A stretch of DNA of 64,000 nt from Stercorarius parasiticus. Lineage: Eukaryota; Chordata; Aves; Charadriiformes; Stercorariidae. The DNA lies in assembly GCA_013396915.1 (NCBI GenBank), contig VWZL01000810.1, positions 124,001-188,000 of the forward strand, in the 5' to 3' direction. A model generated the notes under the pieces. The model was not told the DNA's origin and did no database searches. It worked only from the letters and a program-made list of their open reading frames with translations. Numbering within the stretch: the stretch's first letter is position 1; every line of letters begins with the position of its first letter. Shown here piece by piece: positions 1-8,600 of this stretch. The position numbers and the translations under genes are program-made.

Positions 1-340
1 TCAGCGTTGGCATCTGACCGCGACGCCGGCTTCCCAGCCCCCCTGCACGGCTCTGTTTTCCCCGAACTGCCGCAAAAGTCGAGGTGGGGAGGGGGAAAAC
101 ATGCCTGCACGGCGCTCCCCGTCACGGCGGGCGGAAGACTCGCGTATTTATGGAGCCAGCGCTTCCTTTTGCGTTTGACTGACAGCCAGGATCCCTTCGC
201 TGCCTGGTCACTGGAGCTGATTAGTATGCGAAAGGGTCCGCCTCGCACCGAGAGATGCAGCCGCAGCAGCTTGCAGAGCTGTCACACTCACCCAGGCTTC
301 TTATCTGCACTGGCTTGACGAATTAAAAAGCAAAGCCAGC
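1..340 (+). promoter_or_regulatory. ARHGEF9: CpG-dense promoter-like region of ARHGEF9
   Basis: Roughly two dozen CpG dinucleotides fall in the first 300 bases, far more than in the surrounding intron, as expected of a CpG-island promoter. A TATA-like string (TATTTAT) lies at 145-151, just after a GC-rich stretch with an ETS-type CGGAAG core near 132-137. A start site around 170-200 would be conventional for that box, but initiation is likely dispersed. The segment lies directly upstream of the GA-rich leader and the collybistin start codon on the same strand. The left edge of the window may cut off part of the promoter. The assignment is inferred from composition and position only. Confidence 0.55.
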
Positions 341-344
341 CAGC

Positions 345-389
345 AAGAGAGAGACCGGGAGAGAGAGGGGGGACGAGAGAGAGAGAGAA
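345..389 (+). repeat. GA-rich simple repeat, upstream tract
   Basis: Imperfect GA dinucleotide runs interrupted by CCGG and a run of six G. The tract lies at the promoter/leader boundary. GA tracts at this position are common in vertebrate promoters and can bind GAGA-type factors; no function is shown here. Confidence 0.85.
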
Positions 390-595
390 GCTTGCAGACA
401 GCGCACGCTTTCTTTTCCTAAAAGAAGGATTTTGCATCTAAAGTGCTCACTGGTTGTGATGATGCTTCACTTAGCGGGCTCCAGCATGAGCTAGAGACAG
501 CAGATAGGGGGATAAACTCAAAGCAGACCACAAAGCATTACGAACAAAACCAAAACCAGGATCAGTTTTCTCCTCTATTCTAGCATGGTGGATGT

Positions 596-775
596 ATGGA
601 CAGTCTTACAGAGCAGAGGTTGACTTCTCCAAATCTACCAGCCCCACATCTTGAACACTACAGTGTTCTGCATTGCACCATGACCTTGGATGTTCAAACG
701 GTGGTCGTTTTTGCAGTGATTGTGGTGCTATTGCTTGTGAATGTCATACTCATGTTCTTCCTGGGCACTCGTTAA
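596..775 (+). CDS. 59-residue single-pass transmembrane microprotein in the ARHGEF9 leader
   Basis: The frame starts at ATG 596 (G at +4, T at -3, so a moderate context) and ends at TAA 773-775. The N-terminal part, residues 1-35, is polar and slightly acidic, beginning MDSLTEQRLTSPNL. Residues 36-56 are an uninterrupted run of Val, Ile, Leu, Phe, Ala and Met with a single Asn at 49, ending in Leu-Gly-Thr-Arg. That is one clear membrane helix almost at the C-terminus. The net-negative head and the terminal Arg suggest either N-outside/C-cytosol or a tail-anchor insertion; I cannot tell which. A second in-frame Met (residue 29, ATG 680, with A at -3) could give a 31-residue form that is little more than the helix. 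It lies 179 bases upstream of the collybistin start on the same strand, so it may be translated from the same mRNA. I do not recognise a named family. The hydrophobic pattern loosely recalls cortexin-type small membrane proteins, but their Arg-Cys and Asp-Pro-Tyr hallmarks are absent. The coding claim rests on composition and length, not on comparison. Confidence 0.6.
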   Translation: MDSLTEQRLTSPNLPAPHLEHYSVLHCTMTLDVQTVVVFAVIVVLLLVNVILMFFLGTR

Positions 776-828
776 ATGGATTTTTTCTCCTGAGCTGTTG
801 GGGGCTACTACTACCACTAGCAATTCAA

Positions 829-866
829 CAAGAGAGCAAGAGCGAGAGAGAGAGAGAGAGAAAGGC

Positions 867-898
<32 letters not shown>
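829..898 (+). repeat. GA dinucleotide microsatellite in the leader
   Basis: Nearly pure GA repeats, interrupted by AAAGGC near 860-866 and by GAAAG near 881-885. The tract sits between the stop of the microprotein frame (775) and the collybistin start (955). Its length therefore sets the inter-cistron spacing and may vary between individuals. Confidence 0.95.
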
Positions 899-934
899 TT
901 TCTTACTGAGGGGGGAAACGCATTGAGCTTCAAC

Positions 935-949
935 ATGGCCTCGCTGTGA
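935..949 (+). CDS. Four-codon upstream ORF (Met-Ala-Ser-Leu-stop)
   Basis: ATG 935 has A at -3 and G at +4, the strongest initiation context in this part of the leader, and the frame stops at TGA 947-949. The stop lies 5 bases before ATG 955. Minimal frames like this usually act by engaging scanning ribosomes rather than through their peptide. The collybistin start that follows has a weak context (T at -3, A at +4), so this element would be expected to lower or condition its use. Role inferred; no ribosome data are available here. Confidence 0.5.
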   Translation: MASL

Positions 950-950
950 T

Positions 951-1016
951 ATGTATGACGTTGGTATATTATCTCTCCCTAAATCTTTTGTCATGTCTTG
1001 TCTTTTAAGTATGCCT
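951..1016 (+). CDS. ARHGEF9: Possible alternative collybistin N-terminus (22 codons)
   Basis: From ATG 951 (G at -3) the frame stays open for 22 codons, starting MYDVGILS and ending LLSMP, up to a perfect GTAAGT donor at 1017-1022. The exon would end at a codon boundary, so it joins in phase 0 to the SH3 exon and would add 22 residues before L-I-S-G-G-S. Internal Met codons at 993 and 1011 could give shorter versions. This uses a better donor and a better ATG context than the MTL form. I have no memory of this N-terminus in mammals, and it may be unused or bird-specific. It overlaps the MTL coding exon in another frame, so only one of the two is read from any given mRNA. Confidence 0.35.
955..963 (+). 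CDS. ARHGEF9: Collybistin start exon, coding part (Met-Thr-Leu)
   Basis: ATG ACG TTG is followed immediately by a GT donor (gtatat, 964-969). Joined in phase 0 to the SH3 exon at 49183, it reads [17 protein letters not shown]. This matches the known mammalian collybistin start [17 protein letters not shown] apart from two substitutions. The residue count also agrees: with three residues here, the SH3 glycine known in humans as Gly55 falls at position 55. The donor departs from consensus at +4 and +5 and is only moderate. A stronger GTAAGT donor lies 53 bases downstream (see the alternative N-terminus). No other MTL-plus-donor candidate compatible with phase 0 was found upstream of the SH3 exon. 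Confidence 0.75.
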
Positions 1017-1325
1017 GTAAGTGTAGCTGCTTTTGCCTGGGTTTTAAATGTTGATAACTAATAGTAATCCATTCATATATCGTTCTGTGCTAGCGAGATA
1101 GAGCTATACATATTGAGTTAGAAGCAGAGTGAAAATATCTTTCTGTGGTAAGCACTGGCTGTGTTATTTTGCTTCCTTTAAAATCGAGACTCAAGTTGCT
1201 AAGAAGTCATTTTGTGTGAAATTTCTAGCAAGCAGTTAATGTGCGATGTGTGTGAGAGTAACCGTGTAGCTGCCAGGTGAGAGGTGGTGGTGTGTGCAAT
1301 CGAATCGAGCTGTGGACATTTTTAA

Positions 1326-1338
1326 GGGGGGGGGGGGG
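1326..1338 (+). repeat. 13-base G homopolymer
   Basis: An uninterrupted run of 13 G is followed by TC and three more G. It is a likely polymorphic site and a likely source of sequencing error. It lies about 360 bases into intron 1. Confidence 0.95.
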
Positions 1339-4300
1339 TCGGGATGAGAAATCCTATTAAAGGACGAAATCTTTGCTAAAATAACATTCAGCCACAAAAA
1401 AAAAAGAAAAAAAGGAGAGAAATTCTACTTACTTTATTTATCTGTGTTGCCTTGATGATCTGACTTGATTTCTCAATATTCAGCCCAAGAGCCTCCAAAT
1501 TCTACGTCCACACTGATGTAGCTGGCTCCTTTCTTTAAAGATGCGAGAGGGACCGAAACAGAACCTGCTGGGCTTTTTTTCTGTTTGTATGTGGTTTATA
1601 TCTCTGCAAATTGGGAAGGAGGGATCAAAGAGAAAAGGGGAATGCATGCTTTGTTTTTCTTTGCTAAAGCAACAGATCCGGAGGGGTTGGGTTTTGCTTT
1701 GATTTCTCTAGAAATTTTATTTTGGCTTTCTTTTCTTTATTGCGTGTGTGTGAATATATCTCTATATAATTTTTGGTAATGTATGTAAGAAAAATCTTTG
1801 CCCACCTCAAAGATAACGAGATTTTGAGACGGGTTGTTTTGCCTGACTTTATTTACATTGATTTTCTTGACAATGAAGTGCTAAGTTGTGTATTATAGGC
1901 TCGCTGAAAAGGCGTCCACTAGTTTAGAGGTGCTTCTGTTGAAAGATGTCTAGACCAAAATTGCAATGTTTACAGCTGGGAAGCGGAGCTGGCTGGGGGG
2001 TTCGAGCCTCAGTGCATGAAGTTTAGAGAGAATATGAAGGGAATGTCGGAAAAGAGTAACGTCTTGAAAATATCTCTCTGTACGGTGTTTCTGTTAGAAA
2101 TCTTCGGATTTTTTATTTATTATTCTCCCCTCCAGAAAAATCAGAATTGCTCAAAACAACAACAAAAAAATTAGTTTGAAAATGTTTACATCTCTTGCTA
2201 ACGTTCACTGGAATTATATTGCCTAGGTAATTTAACTAGTTCATGCTGATTCCAGCTGTCTGTTGTTTATCTGATGTCCTCTACTAATCGGGCAAAAAAA
2301 AAAAAAAATCATGTAACTGATTCGTAAAGGCATAGCTGGAGCTTACAGGCGGAGATGTGTAGTTATTTCCCTGTGCGAGTCTGTGTGCTGCAAGTTAAAT
2401 GCATTGCTGGGCTTCGGAGCCGATTTCTTTTCGGCTGGTGGCATGATTGGAAATTGAGTTAAATGCTGCAAATCTGGCACTTTTTAAGTGGCTTTAGCCA
2501 TAAATAAAAGAGAAAAAAAAAATTCCCCGAGTCCTGGGGTGGTACCAGTCGGCCCCCAAAGCTGACGAGAAGTGTTTAGTGGCATTAGCCCATTCTAATG
2601 GGTAGAAAAGCCAAGCCCCAGTGATACAAGCCCAGCGAAGATGCTCCGGTGCCTGCTGGCTCTGGTTCCCCCTCTTCACTTGTAGCTCTCTGTGCGAGAG
2701 GTATCAGCTTCACTTCGTAAGAGCCTGAGTAAATGTTCTTTTTATTAAAAAAAAAAAATAATAAAAAAAAATTGATGCTGAGGATGGTTTGGGTCATTAA
2801 ACAGCTCAAATTTGCTTTATTTTCCGGGTAGCTCTCATCTGTCATTAGTTTTATAGGTTGCAGAATCTCCTGGAAATATAATAAATGGGCAAAGATCACC
2901 GTGGAAAGGGAATCAATCAAACAGCAGCCAAAATAATCCTTTCAGTGGAACAGTTTTAAGCGACATAGTGATTTGGAGAAGTGAAGGTGGAAAAATGAGA
3001 AAAAAAAAAACCAAACCAAAACAAACCAGCGAGTTAAAAATGGGCAGCAAACTGTGTCTGAATGTTTATTTTCCTCAAGGCTGGCTCTCCGGCGTGAAGG
3101 TTTACCTTGCAATAAGATTTCTACGAGGAATGCTCGGGACCTAACATGGTTTTCTAGTGCGTGCAAAGTGCATTCCTTGATCGGGAGCTCGTACTTCTCG
3201 GGTGATATTTGGGAGGCGTGTGTGTACGCCACGCTGTGTGTCATCGCCTGTGTTGGGAGCTGCCGTGTCCCATTGCCGATTCCTGCGAGCCCCTTCGGGT
3301 TCCACTGGAGGAACCGTGTGTTGCTGGGGGATCTGCGGCTGGCGGGTGCATGGGGAGGATGAAGGTGTCCTGCACGCTCGGCTACTGGGGGACCGATCGC
3401 TGGGAGCTTATTTTTTTCCATCACGGAACGTGCTTGAGGGAATTAATGTAATTTTATTATAACTTTCTTGCCCTTTATTATCCGAAAAGCTGGTGGAATC
3501 AAAGAAAGCAGGTTTTTTACGTAGAGCAATATGAGCGTGAAAGATGGGAGCAGGAAACTTTGTTATTGTAGCAACGCCATTCTTGTCATATCAGGTTTCC
3601 CGTTGGACTTTTTGGGGGAAAGAGGAGAAATAAGGCTAGAAAGTGAGGAAGGACTGGGGTTTCTTGCTTGCTTAGTTTGATCCCTCTTTGCCACCCCCAG
3701 TCCTCAGTAGCCACTTTTTCAAACAGGCCTTGAGCCACCTGCCCCGACCCCCTTTTTGTAGTTTTGCACCTGCAATTTTGCATTTTCCAAGCCCACAGTG
3801 GAGCCTCCAACTGCCTGGTTTGCAGGAGCAATTAGCCGGTTAAAGAACTCCGTCTTGTCATACTTTTCAGGAGCGGCTCAATCCATGACAATCTGCGTTA
3901 GCAGCTTTTTGGGGCAACAGCATTCCTAGTCGCTTGCAGTACATCCGCTGTACTTGTAAGTGCTTGCAAAATTCGGGGTGTAATTTGCATGCTGTAAAAA
4001 TCTCTACGTGTAGTGGAGCTTTCCTTCTCCCTACGCTCCGTGGGACGATTCGGGTCCCACGTGTGGCTGGTCCCGGTCAGCTTCCTGGGGGTGCTTTGGC
4101 CCCGTAACTCCCCCCCAGTTTGTGGATGTTGAGTTCTTCACGTTTGTGGGGATGCTCAAGCCCAGGGATGGGGAAGGGGGATCATTCCTTCAAATAAATC
4201 AAAGCACTGACCCTCTGGGAAATACGGCCCCAAAGAAAAAAATATTCATTTGTATGCAAATAGCATATTTATAGCGCATAAAATCTCTTTTAGTGATTGC

Positions 4301-5170
4301 TCCTGTGTATTTGCTAAGGCCGGGTGATGGGAGACCTGCCTTGCTGTTTGTCTGCTTAAGCAGGATTCAATGTTATTTGCCACAGGATTCGTGAAAATGC
4401 CTCTGACTGTATCATAGCAACCCTGTTTCACACAGTCCATAAAAAGTCCATTCCTCCTGAGCGGCAATCCGCTGGCTTAAAGATTCAGGCACCCTTCTCG
4501 CCACGGGGAAAGGGTGCGTTTCTCCCTCTCCCGATGCTTCGGCAAAAGCATACGCGTCAGGATGATCCCCCCTAGTCCTACCTTCACTGTGATTTTAATG
4601 CTTTTTCTTTAAGGCTAATATGAGGGCTCCCTTTCGTTTTTTAAAGGCTTCCTTCTCCCCCCACGGATGTTTCCCACCTCTGTTTTAAACCTCACATGAC
4701 AAGTTAAAAGGGGGATGGGACAGCTGAGAGGTCTCTGACGCGATGGCTCTTTTCTGTCCTGCCATTTGGATTTTCCCCCGGGATGGCAGCAGCACAGCAC
4801 TTGCTTATGCTTTGTAGTGAATGAAGATCTGCCCAGATTCGAGCCCTTCTGTGGGAATGCAGAGGTGCTTTCTCAGCCCGTAGATGAATGTTGTTAAGAG
4901 CTGCATGTTCACCTGACTCCTGCCCCCATCTGTTTGCATAATGTGGTTATATTTCTTTTTGGATCAGGTATTCAGTACACAGCCCAACTGCTGTGTATAA
5001 TGTCTGAAGGAAAATTGCCAAAAATCCATGTAAGTTTTTGTTTGGTTTTGTTTTAATTTGTGGATAGAACCCCTCTTCTGTATTGTTCACTTAATTTTGG
5101 TGTCGTTCTTTGATTTCTGTATTTAACGAATGCTGGTTGTGATGGGAGATCCGGTGCTCTTTGTGTACAG

Positions 5171-5200
5171 TGCTTGCTTGCTTGCATGTATGTATGTATT
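5171..5200 (+). repeat. Compound tetranucleotide repeat (CTTG then TATG units)
   Basis: About three CTTG units are followed by about three TATG units, ending in a TATT-rich tail. This is a short simple repeat in intron 1 with no further significance visible. Confidence 0.8.
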
Positions 5201-5530
5201 TATTATGCCTGTGTTGTACCTGTTTGTGCTATATGTTGTTAATAATGCATCTGTGTCGATGAGGCGGGGGGAGGTTTCTATATTTTGCATTCGCAATGTG
5301 TATCTTTCTCAACTGGGTGTGATAATCGTGTTCAATGCGTGTCTCCCGGTGAAATGTTACGCGAGCTATTTTGATAAAATGCAGGGATTTGTCTCTTATA
5401 TGCAGATTCTCCAATGACCAGAAGTTAGGAAGCTTGAAGAAAAGTCCCTAATGTTAATAATTGTGTAATAATTGTCCGGTTGTGAAGAGGATGGTTGTTC
5501 AGGGGTTACAGCGGTGGCAGAGGGTAGTTC

Positions 5531-5640
5531 TGCTGGGTCCCGGTTTTGCCACTGATCGTGTGGCCTTGGGCATGTTCCTTTGCCGCCTCGTTCTTGTTTC
5601 CTCTTCCCCAGTTGTAGAACAGGAACATCACCCGTTACCG
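5531..5640 (+). mobile_element. MIR SINE relic, sense orientation
   Basis: The order of words matches the MIR core: a CGGTTTTGCCACT stretch, then TGTGTGGCCTTGGGCA, then a pyrimidine-rich GTTTCCTC segment, then a diverged TTGTAGAACAGGAACA standing for the usual 'TGTAAAATGGGGATA' portion. MIR elements are ancient tRNA-derived SINEs shared by amniotes and are inactive in birds. It is heavily diverged and its ends are approximate. Confidence 0.65.
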
Positions 5641-8600
5641 AGGCGTAGCCAAGACCCATCGAGTCCTATGTCTTCCCTTTCTGCAGCGTCCTGTAGCTGC
5701 AAAGCGTGGTTGCTGTGGGCAGGCGGCAGGGCTGTGGTGGTACGGGTGCCCGACGTGCATGTGCCCATGGTGGCCCAACTCTGCATAGCTGGATTTTGCC
5801 TGGTGGAACTGTTGTAGACGGCAAGCTGTAGTGGTTTATGCTTCTCACTAAGAATAGATACTCCTGGAGGAAGAGCTGCTGGGGGAACCATGATTTTTTT
5901 TTTTTTTTTCTTTTCTTGGTTATGGTTGAATTCCTTTCCTGAGTGGAAATGAGTCTTAATCTGAAAGAGCCCCCAGATGGCCGGGTTGTCTCTAACCCTG
6001 CTGTCCCCACCAGCAAAGGACCATGCAGCCTTGACCCCTTATTTCCAGTTTCTGTAGAGTATTACTCCTGCGTTGTCGGAAACACCACGCTGACGGCGTG
6101 TTCTCCAGGACATCTGAGCTCAGGGCAAGAAGTCCTCAGAGCTCTCCTGTTGATGAATGTGTTGATCAGGCCTGAAAGCTTTAGCACCCGAATTAAAGAG
6201 GGCCTTAGGGAGGGAAGGAGGACCCACATGAAGGTATTTAAAGAATTAGGTTTGGATTTCCACTGAGCGGTTTATTCATACAGAAAATTTCATAGGAGAG
6301 TGGTACTTTGGGGCGCTACCCCTGCTCCCAGCACAGAGCAGGGGAAACTGAGGCACGTGGTGGTCAGAGGACAGTGCGTGATGGGGCGGGGGTTAGTAGT
6401 GAAGCTCAGGGGCCCCTTGGTCGCTCTGCTCGCTGGGCTATGCTCCCTCCTCGTAATCCTCAGCGAAGCCGGGTGGGCAGGCATGCCGCTTGGTTTCTGG
6501 CTGGTACGTTTTTATCCAAACCTTGGCATTTGGAAGCGTCAGAGGGACAGGCTTGTGCTGGGGAGCCGGGGGGCGAGCTGCCGGCAGTCTGGTGGAGGAT
6601 CTCTTCTAGGGGATTTCGGAGCTCCCGGTGTAGCAGACTCCAGGAGCAGAAAAGTCTGTCCGTGCCCATGTGGAAGGTCCCATGTGGTTTAGTGCCTGCC
6701 CCTGCTTTCGCATCAGCTGAGACATGTATAACATAACGTATAGCCTGCTGGCAACGATCGTGTTTCTATTTTAGGCAGCGTCTCTGGCGAAGTGAAGCAG
6801 AGGCTACACTGCGAGCCGCTTTGCTCTGCGATCTTGTTTGTCTCGGAGGGATGAACTGTTTTTCTAGCCCCGTTGCCTTCCTCTAGGACCTGACCAGGAC
6901 TTGCAGGGCAAGCAGTCGTAGCCCCCATGGGTGCTCGGGTGAGAGCAGGCAGCCCTGCCGTGGCAGCGGTATGGCCACGGAGGTAACACGGTCTCAATAG
7001 GTGGCATCACCCCATGGCCACGGCATGGGGTAAGGCAGCCTGACCTGCCAGCCTGTCCCTTTTTTTTTCTCCTTATATTTATATCTTTTTTTAATAAAAC
7101 CCAAAGTTGATTTCTAGGTGGTTTGTTGTTATTAGATTCTCTTACTGCCCCACCACAAGCACGGGCAGCGGTGTACCCCAGCATCCCTTCCTCCTCGAGC
7201 CAAGCTGCCGCGCCGCGGGGCTGCCGTGCCCTGGGGAGGGCTGCGTTTTTGCCGTGGGGCTGGTGGGGGACTGTGGATGGAGTGGTCCTTGCCTCTTTCT
7301 TTCTGGTGGGGAGAGCAATATGCCCCACTACCCTATTGCCGCTCAAGACTGTGGCCTCTGTCCTCAGATCTTCTTCCCTGCCTGCCTCCCGTGGCGACCT
7401 TTGTGGAGCGTGTCCTGCTTGGAAGGATGAGGATAATCGTCATCGGGTTTGCAGCGCAGGCAGGGATGCACCTGAGCATCCCGGATGTGCCCCGTGCTGC
7501 CAGAGAGCCGACTCAGCCTCACTCGGTCATCCCTGGATGTTGCTGATGGGGTTTGTTCGCATCGGTTCCCTCGCGATACTCGATGTTTGCCCCAAGAGTG
7601 TGTTTCTAAAGGGTTAAGCTTCTCCTGGTGCGGGTTCTTGGGTCTGTGAGCCGCTCCAGGGAGCTCAGAGCTCCTGGCTATGAGAGCGGTTGCAGCTCGC
7701 ACTCAAAAGATGCCGGGGGAGGAATCAGCCGAACTATGAGGATTTTGAAAGTAGCAAAAATCCTAACTGTGTAGGGGGTGTTTGTTATAATTGAAAAAAT
7801 GCAATATGGCCTCAGCTACCCAAGTATAAATTTAGAGAAATACCCTCAGCATCAATCTTTTACCCTGATAAGCAGTGGGCTAACTTGCTGGGCATATCTG
7901 TCGAAAAGTTTTGTCAAGTAAAATTGTTCTATTTGGAAAAAAAGCATCAGGCTCTCGCTGGCATTATCAGAAAACAGGTTTTTTTCAAAGGATTTCTACG
8001 GACCACATTCCCCATGCTATTTCTGATGCGTTCGCTCTCCTGTATTGTACTGAGTCTATCTGACAAGGTTTTCTTAATAGGTTGTGCACTGAAGTTTCTG
8101 TTCTGATACCAAATTTAGGGAAGGCTTGTTATCTCAAATTCTTTCTTCCTGGCTTGATAAGGTGCTGATTAATTTTATGCAAGTCTCTCTCCTTATCTAG
8201 TTGAGCTTCAATCAGTTTTAGTGTAATCTTGGAAAAGTGCGATCAGTCTTTAATGTTTGTTTCTAAGGTTTATTCCAAAGCCTTTTAGGCATGCTGGATG
8301 TTTGGTCTTTTGTGAAGTTCTGTGAGAAATAAGTTAAAAATTAATAATTCTAGAACAGGCTTGGAATCCAGATGAAACATTGTAAAGTTTCTGTAAAACA
8401 AGAAAGAGCATCCTTTAAATGGCAGTTGTCTCTGATGTAGTTTTAGGTATTAAATTAGAATTTTATTTCTCTAGCGTTGTACATATCCAAAGCTGGATGC
8501 ATAAAACAGAGAACACGAATGGTGCCCATATGTAGGGATGCGTTTATGGGTGTACATCTCTGATACAGGAGTGAAGGAGACGGACTATTCCCTCTCCATG

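Larger units (their letters stand above)
340..954 (+). other. ARHGEF9: ARHGEF9 5' leader (5' UTR part of exon 1)
   Basis: This stretch runs from the promoter-like region to the collybistin ATG at 955. It is purine-rich, with two GA tracts, and contains several upstream ATGs. The short upstream frames are 459-494 (11 codons), 585-623 (12 codons, strong context with A at -3 and G at +4), 592-654 (20 codons) and 935-949 (4 codons). There is also one much longer frame, 596-775, annotated separately. A pyrimidine-rich tract ending in TAG at 568-583 resembles a 3' splice site, so the leader may be made of two exons with the second starting at 584. The 5' boundary cannot be fixed from sequence alone. 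Confidence 0.6.

Noticed and set aside
741..926. Frame of about 61 codons through the GA repeat, and its antisense counterpart (728-994)
   Set aside because: The Arg-Glu and Ser-Leu runs are simply the GA repeat translated, and the plus-strand frame does not start at ATG.
4254..4261. Octamer-type ATGCAAAT site (also 24815, 35476, 48698 in reverse)
   Set aside because: About two such 8-mers are expected by chance in 64 kb on both strands, and the few seen are not clustered at the promoter.
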